From Nesterenkonia xinjiangensis (GTDB lineage Bacteria; Actinomycetota; Actinomycetes; Actinomycetales; Micrococcaceae): a DNA stretch of 64,000 nucleotides. Both the position numbers and the translations under genes were made by a program. The DNA lies in assembly GCF_013410745.1 (NCBI RefSeq), contig NZ_JACCFY010000001.1, forward strand, positions 310,001 through 374,000. Reading direction: 5' to 3'. Within the stretch, counting starts at the first letter, position 1; the number at the start of each line of letters is the position of its first letter. Shown here piece by piece: positions 1-8,307 of the stretch. The notes under the pieces were generated by a model. The model saw nothing but the letters and a program-made list of their open reading frames with translations. It was not told where the DNA came from and did no database searches.

Positions 1-347
1 TGCGGCCGGTCGCACAGACTGACGAAGCGGCCGCGGAGATCACCGAGCTGGAGCACGCCGGGCTGCGTCTGGACCTGCAGAGCCGGCAGGCCAGCGTGGA
101 AGGCCGGGGCGTGGAGCTCTCCGCACGGGAGTTCGCCCTCGCGGAGGTGCTGCTGGACCACCCGCGGCAGGTCCTCTCCCGGGACCAGCTGCTGGACATG
201 GTGTGGGAGTCGGGCCCGGAGACCAGCTCCAACGTGGTCGACGTCTACATCCGTTATCTGCGCACCAAGCTGGGCGCCGAGCGCATCGTCACCGTCCGTG
301 GTGCGGGATATCGCCTGGCCACTGCGGAAGAGCTGGCCCGGGGCTGA
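1..347 (+). CDS. Response regulator, C-terminal winged-helix DNA-binding domain (5' partial)
   Basis: The reading frame is open from the window edge, so the receiver domain lies outside. What remains is an OmpR/PhoB-type winged helix: a beta-strand segment (GLRLDLQSRQ), the conserved LSAREFALAEVLLDHP helix, the VLSRDQLLDMVW recognition region and the closing VDVYIRYLRTKLG...VRGAGYRL wing. Such proteins bind direct repeats at promoters after phosphorylation by a partner histidine kinase, which is not visible here. Its 3' end overlaps the convergent phosphotransferase gene by 59 bases. The family call is secure; the regulated pathway is unknown. Confidence 0.9.
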   Translation, partial: RPVAQTDEAAAEITELEHAGLRLDLQSRQASVEGRGVELSAREFALAEVLLDHPRQVLSRDQLLDMVWESGPETSSNVVDVYIRYLRTKLGAERIVTVRGAGYRLATAEELARG

Positions 348-1626
348 CGAAGCCCATCAGCGCTTCGGCGCAGGTCAGTCGATGCTCGGCCTGGGCCTCC
401 CAGCCGTCGCGCCGAGAGTCTCGAGCACCGGCCACCAGGGACAGCGCCACCGAGGCCGCCCGCAGCCGCAGCGCCTCAGGGTCCACCACCTGGGCGAAGG
501 CTCGAGCGAAACGCGCCAGCGCCGCGGGGGCATGCACGTAGCGGGAGTCCACGGCCGGCAGCACGGCGACGTGGCCCAGGAAGCAGGCCAGATCGTCCAC
601 CCGATGTCCGGGGCCCAGCGAGTCGACGTCGAGCAGGCAGGAGACCGCGTTGTGAGCCATGAGCACGTTGGCCTCATAGAAGTCCCCGTGGGTGGGCACC
701 ACGGGGCCGCGGTCGGTGCGCGGCAGCCCGGTCAGCACGGCGCGCTCCAGACGACGGATCCGGTCGGCGCAATGCGGCAGGGCGGAGACCGCCGCAGAGG
801 CGTAGGCCGGCAGCCGGTCGGTCCAGGCGTCACGGGCCGGCAGGGTCATCACCGAGACCGGCATGGTGTCCAGCAGGCGCAGGAACTGAGCGGGGTCCAC
901 GGTGGCGCCGCCGTCGGCCAGGAGCTGCTCAGCCAGGGACTCGCCTGGGCCCTCCTGCAGGGCGACGACGTCGGCCACCGGCTCACGCACCGGCAGCGGG
1001 GCCGGGATCCCGGCGCCGAGCAGCATCCGGTGGCGGGCGTCGAGGTCCATGGCACGGCCGGCGCGGAGGACCTTCAGATATAGGCGCGTGCCGTCGTCGA
1101 AGTCTGCGGCGATCACCGCACGGCGCAGCGGCCGATAACTGATGGTCTCCAGGCCGACCAGTCGGCGCCCCATGCCCCACTGCGCCACCACGGAGGCCGG
1201 GTCGGTGGCCAGACGCAGGCCGGGCAGCGACGGGTCCAGAGGGTGCTGCCAGATCGCCAGGCGTCCATAGGGGCTGTGCGAGTAGATGATGCCGTCAGAG
1301 TCGGCCGGGACCGCCTCGGTGGTCATCCCCACGTAGAGCTCGTCCACATGATCGGAGGTCTCGGTGTAGACGCCGGAGGGCCAGTTCCGGGGCATCACCG
1401 GTCGCGCAGTGGCCACCCGGTAGATGCCGGTGACCCCGGCCCCGGGTCGGTGCTGGAGGGACTCCAGGTGGATGGAGGTCGGGTAGACACCGGTGTGCTG
1501 GACGGCCACCGAGATCGGCGAGTGGGCGTCATAGGACTCCATGAACGCCAGCTGTTTAGCCTCCAGCTGGGCGGTGCCCGGCGAGGGCGCGGCCCGTGGG
1601 GCCTGCGGTGGAAGGTCGACGGCCAT
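289..1626 (-). CDS. APH-family phosphotransferase
   Basis: This 445-residue protein carries an aminoglycoside-phosphotransferase/choline-kinase fold in its C-terminal half. The catalytic loop is visible as THGDFYEANVL (Asp and Asn in kinase-like spacing), followed by the metal-binding DVDSLGPGHRVDDLA segment. The N-terminal 150 residues are not recognised. The gene starts 15 bases after the SepX-like gene on the same strand, so the two are probably co-transcribed. Its substrate cannot be read from the sequence; many chromosomal members act on small molecules and are not resistance genes. The 3' end overlaps the convergent response-regulator gene. Confidence 0.75.
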   Translation of the reverse strand: MAVDLPPQAPRAAPSPGTAQLEAKQLAFMESYDAHSPISVAVQHTGVYPTSIHLESLQHRPGAGVTGIYRVATARPVMPRNWPSGVYTETSDHVDELYVGMTTEAVPADSDGIIYSHSPYGRLAIWQHPLDPSLPGLRLATDPASVVAQWGMGRRLVGLETISYRPLRRAVIAADFDDGTRLYLKVLRAGRAMDLDARHRMLLGAGIPAPLPVREPVADVVALQEGPGESLAEQLLADGGATVDPAQFLRLLDTMPVSVMTLPARDAWTDRLPAYASAAVSALPHCADRIRRLERAVLTGLPRTDRGPVVPTHGDFYEANVLMAHNAVSCLLDVDSLGPGHRVDDLACFLGHVAVLPAVDSRYVHAPAALARFARAFAQVVDPEALRLRAASVALSLVAGARDSRRDGWEAQAEHRLTCAEALMGFVSPGPALPQWPGDIPHHGR

Positions 1627-1641
1627 GGAGGTGGTCGCGGC

Positions 1642-2583
1642 TCAGGCCCGCCGGCGCTTCAGCACAGCGTCGAGGTCGAGAGACTGCTGGACGGCCGTCT
1701 GCGGACGGGCCGGGGCCGGCGGTGCCACGGCCGGGCCGGAGGCCGCACGGCCGATCTTCACGTCTGCGGAGGGTTTGGGCGCCTCGGGGGTGATCGGCTC
1801 GGGCAGCGGACGCTCGGCCTTCTCCACCTCCAGATACTTCGGCTTGGGCAGCTCGCGCGGCTCCCAGGGCTCCGCGGGCGAGGCGGCGGCCGGGGCCGGC
1901 TGCTCCCCTGCCGGGAATGTCTCAGCGAGGTCGACCGGCAGTCCGTCGGCATCGACCTCCTGCAGCGAGCGGGGCCCGCCGACTCCGCGCTCGTCGGAAC
2001 TCAACGCGTCGAACGGGCCCGTGCGGGCAGAGTGCTCGGTGACCGCGGCGGCGGTGCTGGGCACCGTCGGCCGGCGCAGTCCGGCCTCGTCCACATCAGG
2101 GTTCATGGCTTCCCGCAGCGCTGCATCCAGGCGACGACGACGGCGACGACGCCGACGGGAGGCGGCCATGGTGCGCAGCGTGGCCAGGCTGGCCAGGAAG
2201 ACGGCGCCGGAGATCAGCGGCACAGTGACAGTGAGCGAGGTGGCGGCGGCCAGCACGCCGGTGACCGTCGCGGTCAGCAGCGCGAGCAGGCCCAGCAGCA
2301 CCACCGAGGTCCTGCCCCAGTGGACGGTGAAACGGCTCGCAGGCTGGGCCGCGGGCGCTCCGGTCGTCGATGCGGCGCTGGCTCCGCCGCGTGAGGTGGT
2401 CGCAGACATGCTTGCCCTTCTTCGGGAGGTCTCCGAGGGTCGGCTCGGCAGTCGCTGGGCCCGGATGATCAGCGCCGCCAGGAAGAGCCCGGCGATCAGG
2501 GCGAACAGCACTGAAGAGTGGATGGGCAGACTGGGGATCACGTTGATGATCGCCATCTCGAGGCGACCGATGCCCAGCGTCAC
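1642..2583 (-). CDS. SepX/GlpR-like divisome-associated membrane protein (probable)
   Basis: This 313-residue protein has one transmembrane helix at about residues 22-41, a short basic linker, two closely spaced helices at about 92-115 and 118-138, a run of nine arginines (143-151) and a long cytoplasmic, proline/alanine-rich tail. That three-helix layout and the position next to a RimJ-type GNAT gene match actinobacterial SepX/GlpR, the membrane receptor of the gephyrin-like division protein Glp. The GTG start is supported by an AGGTGGAG ribosome site a few bases upstream. The assignment rests on architecture and neighbourhood, not alignment. The usual moeA/glp gene is not adjacent here. Confidence 0.55.
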   Translation of the reverse strand: MTLGIGRLEMAIINVIPSLPIHSSVLFALIAGLFLAALIIRAQRLPSRPSETSRRRASMSATTSRGGASAASTTGAPAAQPASRFTVHWGRTSVVLLGLLALLTATVTGVLAAATSLTVTVPLISGAVFLASLATLRTMAASRRRRRRRRRLDAALREAMNPDVDEAGLRRPTVPSTAAAVTEHSARTGPFDALSSDERGVGGPRSLQEVDADGLPVDLAETFPAGEQPAPAAASPAEPWEPRELPKPKYLEVEKAERPLPEPITPEAPKPSADVKIGRAASGPAVAPPAPARPQTAVQQSLDLDAVLKRRRA

Positions 2584-2719
2584 CGTGACTCCACCTGCCC
2601 TTCTTCAGCACCTTCATCTCCTGCGCACCGGGGGTTACGCCGATCATGAGGTACAGCTCCCCAGCGTAGCCGATCGGAGCTCCGGTTCCGGCGATCCCCG
2701 CCCGGCGACGCGAGGCGTG

Positions 2720-3370
2720 TCACATCAGCCGCGCGAGCAGCCCCGGGCCCACTTCCTCCGAGGTCAGCGCGAAGCTCCGGTGGTCGGTCCATTCCCCGGC
2801 GATGTGCAGATACCTCCGGCGCAGCCCCTCCTCCCGGAAGCCGAGCTTCTCCACCACCCGCAGGCTCGGGGTGTTCTCCGGGCGGATGTTGATCTCCACC
2901 CGGTGCAGGCCCCGTTCGAAGAAGAGGTGGTCGCAGGCCAGCGCGACCGCCGAGGTCATCAGCCCACGGCCGGCATGGCCCTGGTCCAACCAGTAGCCGA
3001 TGGAGGTGGTGCGTGCCGAGCCGCCGATGATCGGCCCGACGGTCACCTGCCCGACCATCTGGTGGGCGGTGTCGGTGCCGGTGTCGGTCTCGCGGAACCA
3101 GAGGAGCCAGGGCAGGTGGGTCCCCGCCCGGGCGTGACGGGCCATGGTGCGGAGCATCTTCCGGACGCCGGCCTGAGTGGGCTCCGCGACCACGGGGCTC
3201 TCCGGCGTGGTGGCGTCCCACGGGGCCAGCCAGTCCTGATTGGTCCGTCGAAGTGCCAGGTAGCCGTGCTCGTCCCCGGGCGTGCACGGGCGCAGCCAGA
3301 TCTGGCCTGCAGGGAGCTCCGCCGTCAGGGTCACCGGCCGTACGGACGTTCGGAAGGGGTTGGGCGCCAT
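2720..3370 (-). CDS. GNAT family N-acetyltransferase (RimJ/RimL type)
   Basis: At 216 residues this is a standard RimJ/RimL-type acetyltransferase. The acetyl-CoA-binding region is visible as IGYWLDQGHAGRGLMTSAV followed by the typical HRVEINIRPENTPSLRVVEKLGF segment, where the asparagine and the VVEKLGF helix are hallmarks of ribosomal-protein or small-molecule N-acetyltransferases. It begins 2 bases after the DUF885 stop codon, implying translational coupling, and the SepX-like gene follows. A GNAT gene at this place is usual in actinobacteria. The acceptor substrate is unknown. Confidence 0.88.
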   Translation of the reverse strand: MAPNPFRTSVRPVTLTAELPAGQIWLRPCTPGDEHGYLALRRTNQDWLAPWDATTPESPVVAEPTQAGVRKMLRTMARHARAGTHLPWLLWFRETDTGTDTAHQMVGQVTVGPIIGGSARTTSIGYWLDQGHAGRGLMTSAVALACDHLFFERGLHRVEINIRPENTPSLRVVEKLGFREEGLRRRYLHIAGEWTDHRSFALTSEEVGPGLLARLM

Positions 3371-3372
3371 GG

Positions 3373-5043
3373 TCAGTTCCGTGCCAGGGCGAATCGGAGG
3401 GTGTCCAGGCCCAACATCCCCAGCTGCAGGACCTCGGTGTGGAAGGCCCGCAGATCGAACTGAGCGCCCTCGGCGGCCTCACGCTCGGCACGCACCTGCT
3501 CGAAGACCCGCTGACCGACCTTGTAGGAGGGGGCCTGGCCGGGCCAGCCGAGGTAGCGCACGAATTCGAAGTCCAGCTGCGCCTCGGAGATCGGCAGGTG
3601 CTCGCGCAGAAAGGCCCGCCCGGCCTCGGGCGTCCAGGTGCCGCCGCCATGCTGCTGCGGGGCAGGCATGCGGCAGTGCACGCCGATGTCGAAGACCACC
3701 CGTGCCGCGCGCATGCGCTGCATGTCCAGCATGCCCATCGCGTCACCCGGGTCGGAGAGATGGCCCAGTTCGCCCATGAGCTCCTCGGCGTAGAGCGCCC
3801 AGCCCTCTGCGTATCCGGAGACGAAGCAGCCGTGGCGCCGCCAGGAGTTCAGCCGGTCCTTGACCAGGGTGGCGGTGGCGATCTGCAGATGATGGCCGGG
3901 CACGCCCTCGTGATAGACGGTGGTGGTCTCCGCCCAGGTGGTGAAGCTGGTGTCCTCCGGCGGCACGGACCACCACATGCGGCCGGGACGACTGAAGTCA
4001 TCGCTGGGGCCGGTGTAGTAGACACCGCCGTCCTGAGTGGGGGCGATGCGACATTCCACCACGTCCATGGGCGCCGGGATGTCGAAGTGGGTGTCCTTCA
4101 GTGCGACGACGGCGGCATCGGAGAGGCGCTGCATCCAGGCCTGCAGGGCCTCGGTGCCGTGCAGCTGGCGGGTGGGATCGGCGTCGAGGATCTGCTTGGC
4201 CTCGGCGATGCCGGTCCCGGGACGGATGCGCTCGGCGACCTTCTGCTGCGCGGCGACGAGCCGGGAGAGCTCTTCGAGCCCCCACTGGTAGGTCTCCTCC
4301 AGGTCCAGCACGGTGCCCGTGAACATCTGAGAGGCCAGCCGGTAGTGCTCGGGGCCGACGGCGTCCTCCTCCGGAGCGGCGGGCAGCAGCCCGTCGACGA
4401 GTCGGGCGGCCAACTGCTGATAGCCGCCCGCCGCAGCGGCCACACCGTCGGTGACATGGGCGACGACGTCGTCGCCGAGACCGGCCTGCCGAGCGGCCTC
4501 GATCAGGGTGGACAGCGCACCGTCGGTGCGCGCGTAGTCACGGCACTGCTCGGCGACTGCGAGCACCTGCCGGCGGGCCGGGACGTGACCGAGGCTCTGG
4601 GAGTGGCGCAGCGACTCCCAGTGACCCTCCAACGCACCGGGAAGATTGTGCAGCCGACCGGCGATGTGGGCGAAGTCTTCGGCCGAGGACTGCGGCATCA
4701 GCTCCAGGACCATCCGCACCTCTTGGGAGGGCGAGGCGAGAATATTCAGCTCCGTGCGGCCGGTCTCGTGCAGGGCGATCTCCAGGCCGAGACGCTCGCG
4801 CATCGCGTGCACGGTCACCTCATCGGTGCGGTCCTGCGCGGTGAGTCCGTCCAGGCCGGCGAGCGCCCGCCGGTGCTCGGCGACGACCTCCTCACGGCCT
4901 GCCGGGGAGAGATCCGAGTATTCGGTCTCGGCTCCGGAACGGCCCAGCATGGTGGCCTCTTCGGGGCTGATCGCCAGAAGCCTCTCGAAGTGTTCCTCAG
5001 CGTGGGCGTCGACGGCGGTGGGTGCGCGGGAGGTCATCCCCAC
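3373..5043 (-). CDS. DUF885 family metallopeptidase-like protein
   Basis: This 556-residue protein belongs to DUF885, a family of predicted zinc peptidases. The signature VYHEGVPGHHLQI contains the histidine/glutamate cluster expected to bind metal and activate water. Downstream FVSGYAEGWALYAEELMGELG is the second conserved block, with the glutamate that probably completes the metal site. There is no signal peptide, so it should act in the cytoplasm. It is the first gene of a tight pair with the GNAT gene. The peptidase function is inferred from the family; the natural substrate is not known. Confidence 0.85.
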   Translation of the reverse strand: MGMTSRAPTAVDAHAEEHFERLLAISPEEATMLGRSGAETEYSDLSPAGREEVVAEHRRALAGLDGLTAQDRTDEVTVHAMRERLGLEIALHETGRTELNILASPSQEVRMVLELMPQSSAEDFAHIAGRLHNLPGALEGHWESLRHSQSLGHVPARRQVLAVAEQCRDYARTDGALSTLIEAARQAGLGDDVVAHVTDGVAAAAGGYQQLAARLVDGLLPAAPEEDAVGPEHYRLASQMFTGTVLDLEETYQWGLEELSRLVAAQQKVAERIRPGTGIAEAKQILDADPTRQLHGTEALQAWMQRLSDAAVVALKDTHFDIPAPMDVVECRIAPTQDGGVYYTGPSDDFSRPGRMWWSVPPEDTSFTTWAETTTVYHEGVPGHHLQIATATLVKDRLNSWRRHGCFVSGYAEGWALYAEELMGELGHLSDPGDAMGMLDMQRMRAARVVFDIGVHCRMPAPQQHGGGTWTPEAGRAFLREHLPISEAQLDFEFVRYLGWPGQAPSYKVGQRVFEQVRAEREAAEGAQFDLRAFHTEVLQLGMLGLDTLRFALARN

Positions 5044-5094
5044 ATGCTAGCCGCGTGCAGGTCAGCGCGGACTGCGGTGCACGGCCCACCCGAT

Positions 5095-6534
5095 CTAGAG
5101 GTGCACGTGCAGGCGGCGCGCGGCCTCGGCCAGCGACCCGGACAGCGAGGGATACACGGTGAAGGTGGCGGCGACGTCGTCGACGTGGATCTTCTGGGTG
5201 ACCGCCAGCGCGAGCGGGAAGATCAGCTCCGAGGCCCGCGGAGCGACGACCACGGCGCCGATGACGGTCCCCGAGCCTTTGCGCGAGAAGATCTTGACGA
5301 AACCGTCCTTGACGTTGGTCATCTTGGCCCGCGGATTGGTGGCCAGGTCCAGCTTGACGACGTCGGCCTGGTACTTGCCGGAGTCGACCTGCTCCTGGGT
5401 GACGCCGACGGTCGCGATCTCCGGGGAGGTGAACACGTTGGAGGCCACCTGGTGCAGCTTGAGCGGCTTCACCGCGTCTCCCCGCATGTGGGAGACGGCC
5501 ACGCGACCCTGCATGGCGGCCACGGAGGCCAGCGGCATCATGCCGGTGCAGTCACCGGCGGCGTAGATGTTGTTCGCCGTGGTGCGCGAGACGTGATCCA
5601 CCAGGATGTGCCCGGACTCGGCGATCTCCACGCCGCATTCCTGGAGCCCGATGTCCTCGGTGTTCGGGATGCCTCCGACGGCCATCAGGCAGTGTGTGCC
5701 CTCCAGGACGCTGCCGTCGGTGAGGGTCACCCGCACACCGTCGGTGGTGCGCTCCACCGCCTCGGCGCGGCTCCGGGAGGCGACCTTGACCCCGACTCGG
5801 GCGAAGGAGTTCTCCAGGACACGGGCGGCGTCCGCATCCTCGCCCGGCAGCACCCGGTCACGCGAGGAGACCAGGGTGACCCCGGCGCCGAGACGCCGGT
5901 AGGCGGATGCGAACTCCGCCCCGGTGACTCCGGAGCCCACCACGATCATGTGCTCCGGCACCTCGGTGAGGTTGTAGGCCTGGGTCCAGTTCAGGATGCG
6001 CTCACCGTCGGGCACGGCCGAGGCCAGCTCGCGAGGGTGAGCGCCGGTCGCGACGATGAGGGCGTCGGCCTCGACCAGCCGCGTCTCTCCGCCCGGAGTG
6101 GTGACCTCGATGTGGTGGGGCGGCACGAGCCGCCCCCGGCCCTGGATGATGGTGACGCCGATGGCCTCCAGGGACGCGTGGATGTCCCGGGACTGGTCGT
6201 GGGCCAGCTTCAGCAGCCGCTCGTTGACCTTGGAGATGTCGGCCCAGGCCTCGGTCTCATAGGCGTCGCTGCTGTGCTCGCCGAAGCGCACCCCGAAGGC
6301 GGTGGAGGCATTGACCCGCCGCATGGCGTCGGCGGTGGCGATCAGCGTCTTGGACGGCACGACGTCAGTCAGCACGGCGGATCCGCCGAGGCCCTTGTCC
6401 TCCACGATGGTGACGTCGGCGCCCGCGTCGGCGGCGACGAGGGCTGCCTCATAACCGCCCGGGCCGCCACCCAGGATCGCGACACGGTCAGGGGCGAAAT
6501 GCTTGCGGAGGTCAGATGAAGTCACGGGGACCAT
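5095..6534 (-). CDS. lpdA: NAD(P)H-quinone dehydrogenase LpdA (disulfide-less lipoamide-dehydrogenase homologue)
   Basis: At 479 residues this is a flavoprotein disulfide reductase homologue. The FAD-binding GGGPGGYEAALVAADAGADV motif is at the N-terminus, an NAD-binding GSGVTGAEFA motif near residue 195, and the second FAD motif YAAGDCTGMMPLASVA near 330. The redox CxxxxC pair is missing: the region reads GLGGSAVLTDVVPSKT, as in mycobacterial Rv3303c, which reduces quinones instead of lipoamide. The C-terminal dimerisation domain is complete. The gene lies 8 bases after the mycothiol-type DinB gene and is probably co-transcribed with it. Confidence 0.9.
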   Translation of the reverse strand: MVPVTSSDLRKHFAPDRVAILGGGPGGYEAALVAADAGADVTIVEDKGLGGSAVLTDVVPSKTLIATADAMRRVNASTAFGVRFGEHSSDAYETEAWADISKVNERLLKLAHDQSRDIHASLEAIGVTIIQGRGRLVPPHHIEVTTPGGETRLVEADALIVATGAHPRELASAVPDGERILNWTQAYNLTEVPEHMIVVGSGVTGAEFASAYRRLGAGVTLVSSRDRVLPGEDADAARVLENSFARVGVKVASRSRAEAVERTTDGVRVTLTDGSVLEGTHCLMAVGGIPNTEDIGLQECGVEIAESGHILVDHVSRTTANNIYAAGDCTGMMPLASVAAMQGRVAVSHMRGDAVKPLKLHQVASNVFTSPEIATVGVTQEQVDSGKYQADVVKLDLATNPRAKMTNVKDGFVKIFSRKGSGTVIGAVVVAPRASELIFPLALAVTQKIHVDDVAATFTVYPSLSGSLAEAARRLHVHL

Positions 6535-6542
6535 TGTGCCGA

Positions 6543-7247
6543 CTAGGCGGCGCTTTTTCCTAGCGGACCTTCCGGACCGGGCGTGGCCTCCTCCAACAGC
6601 CGGGTCCGCAGAAGCGCGACCCCCGGCCCCTCCAGCTCGTCGAGCGCGACGGCGCGACCGGTCACCCCCAGCGCGAGTGCTTCCAACGTGCCACGCACCG
6701 GGGCCCCGACCCCTGCCTGCCAGCCGGCGTCGACGGCGATCAGCTCCAGCCCCGCGATCCGACCCGGCGGGACGAGGCCAGGGATGACGGCAGGGCCCGC
6801 CAGATGGTCCATCAACACCTCCCAGTGCCGAGCCGGGACATCAGCCTTGAGCCGCAGCGGCCTGGCGATGTCGCGCAGGTGGATGCAGGAGTCGGAAAAT
6901 GGCCCCATCGGACCCACTCGCGGCGGGTCAAGGCGATCATCGCTGTGCCGCCGCAGCGCAGCGGTCAGCTCCTCGCGCGGTCGACGAGCCAGCCGACGGG
7001 TGATCGCATCGACGGTGCGAGCAGTGTTCCCGCGGTGCCGCAGTGCAGCAAGCAAGAACTGCGGGAACCCCACCACCATGGGCTGGACGAGATGAGCGGC
7101 CATGTGGTGGACCGTCCACCCGGTGCAGAGGGTCTCGGTCCGCCACTGGGTGCCGTCGAGGGATTCGAGAAGCTCCGCCAGGCGCAGGCGGTTCACAGTG
7201 GTCAGCTCCCAGATCGCCTCGTCACTGACTCGCCTGTCTTCAGCCAT
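6543..7247 (-). CDS. Maleylpyruvate isomerase / mycothiol-dependent DinB-fold protein
   Basis: The 234-residue protein fits the TIGR03083-type family, whose N-terminal four-helix DinB domain uses mycothiol as cofactor. The conserved start is visible: WELTTVNRLRLAELLESL then TETLCTGWTVHHMAAHLV, whose histidines (HHMAAH) are the predicted metal ligands. The C-terminal part contains the weaker sterol-carrier-like region. Its presence points to an actinobacterium. It is transcribed away from purine nucleoside phosphorylase and upstream of lpdA. The precise reaction (isomerase, detoxification transferase) is not known. Confidence 0.8.
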   Translation of the reverse strand: MAEDRRVSDEAIWELTTVNRLRLAELLESLDGTQWRTETLCTGWTVHHMAAHLVQPMVVGFPQFLLAALRHRGNTARTVDAITRRLARRPREELTAALRRHSDDRLDPPRVGPMGPFSDSCIHLRDIARPLRLKADVPARHWEVLMDHLAGPAVIPGLVPPGRIAGLELIAVDAGWQAGVGAPVRGTLEALALGVTGRAVALDELEGPGVALLRTRLLEEATPGPEGPLGKSAA

Positions 7248-7286
7248 GACCGCAATGGTAGGGCTGTTCTCCGCGGCTCAGCCAGG

Positions 7287-7314
7287 GACCGCGTCCGGCT
7301 GGCCGGACGCGGTC
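7287..7314. repeat. Perfect 13-bp inverted repeat between divergent genes
   Basis: Arms of 13 bases at 7287-7299 and 7302-7314 are exact reverse complements separated by TG, forming a 28-base hairpin or cruciform. It lies 36 bases upstream of the purine nucleoside phosphorylase start and 39 bases upstream of the divergent DinB-type gene. With no T-run and no gene ending here, it is more likely an operator or leader hairpin than a terminator. Confidence 0.6.
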
Positions 7315-7350
7315 TCCCGCACACACCCGCACGCAGGTAGATTGGGGCAG

Positions 7351-8217
7351 ATGAGTGAGAACACGCAGCATGTGGCCCCTGAGCCCGCACTGACCCCCAC
7401 GAACGACCCCACCGCCCCGGCCAACAAGCTGGCCGAGGCGGCCGCGCGGGTGCTTCTGGAGCGCACCGGCGTCGAGTCCTTCGACCTGGCCTGCACCCTG
7501 GGCTCAGGATGGGGCGACGCCGCCGGACAGCTGGGCGAGGTCATCGCTGAGGTCAGCGCCGATGACGTCCCTGGATTTCACGTCTCAGGGGTCTCCGGGC
7601 ACACCGGCACCCTGCGGGCGATCCGCACCACGCAGGGCCGCACCATCCTGGTGGTCGGGGCCCGCACCCACTACTACGAGGGGCGCGGCGTCGACGCCGT
7701 CGCCCACGGGGTCCGCACCGCGGCCGCCTCCGGTGCGAAGACGATGGTGCTCACCAACGGATGCGGCGGCCTGAATCCGGACTGGGTGCCCGGCACGCCC
7801 GTGCTGATCAAGGACCACCTCAACCTCACCGGGACCTCGCCGCTGCGCGGGGCGCATTTCGTGGACATGACGGATCTCTACTCGCCGCGCCTCCGAGGAA
7901 TCGCCCGGCAGATCGATCCGGAGCTGCCGGAAGGCGTCTATGCGCAGTTCCCCGGCCCGCACTACGAGACGCCCGCAGAGGTCCGCCACGCAGGCATCAT
8001 CGGGGCGGACCTGGTCGGAATGTCCACCGCACTGGAGTCCATCGCCGCACGCGCCGCCGGGATGGAGGTCTTCGGCATCTCCCTGGTGACCAATCTGGCC
8101 GCAGGCATCTCCCCGGTGCCGCTGAGCCACCAGGAGGTGCTCGACGCAGGCCAGGAGGCCGCGCCGCGGATCGCCTCCCTGCTGGCTCGCATCATCGCCC
8201 GAGCCCTGGAGGACTGA
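7351..8217 (+). CDS. Purine-nucleoside phosphorylase
   Basis: This 288-residue trimeric-type enzyme splits purine (deoxy)nucleosides with phosphate to give free base and (deoxy)ribose-1-phosphate. Seen features are the phosphate-binding LGSGWGD loop, the histidine-containing GHTGTLRA segment, the THYYEG motif, PGPHYETPAEVR, the ribose-binding GMSTALES helix and the purine-contacting TNLAAG asparagine. The ATG at 7351 was chosen because homology begins soon after it and the longer frame upstream runs through the hairpin. Phosphomutase and deoC follow on the same strand, giving a complete route from nucleoside to glycolysis. Confidence 0.93.
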   Translation: MSENTQHVAPEPALTPTNDPTAPANKLAEAAARVLLERTGVESFDLACTLGSGWGDAAGQLGEVIAEVSADDVPGFHVSGVSGHTGTLRAIRTTQGRTILVVGARTHYYEGRGVDAVAHGVRTAAASGAKTMVLTNGCGGLNPDWVPGTPVLIKDHLNLTGTSPLRGAHFVDMTDLYSPRLRGIARQIDPELPEGVYAQFPGPHYETPAEVRHAGIIGADLVGMSTALESIAARAAGMEVFGISLVTNLAAGISPVPLSHQEVLDAGQEAAPRIASLLARIIARALED

Positions 8218-8307
8218 GCCCAGGCTCCCGCTCACGGCTGCGCCCGACTAGGCTGTGACCCACCGTCTGCCACACCGTATGAGCCCGCGACCGAGGAGTT
8301 GAGACGC

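Noticed and set aside
1541-3463. 640-codon plus-strand frame
   Set aside because: Antisense to the SepX-like and GNAT genes, low-complexity Arg/Ser/Ala composition, no domain.
3253-6519. Long plus-strand open frame of 1088 codons
   Set aside because: It runs antisense to DUF885 and lpdA, both with clear catalytic motifs. Its translation is Gly/His/Gln/Arg-rich, typical of shadow frames in high-GC DNA.
5095-6534. Dihydrolipoamide dehydrogenase of the pyruvate complex
   Set aside because: The redox-active cysteine pair is absent, so the LpdA quinone-reductase subgroup fits instead.
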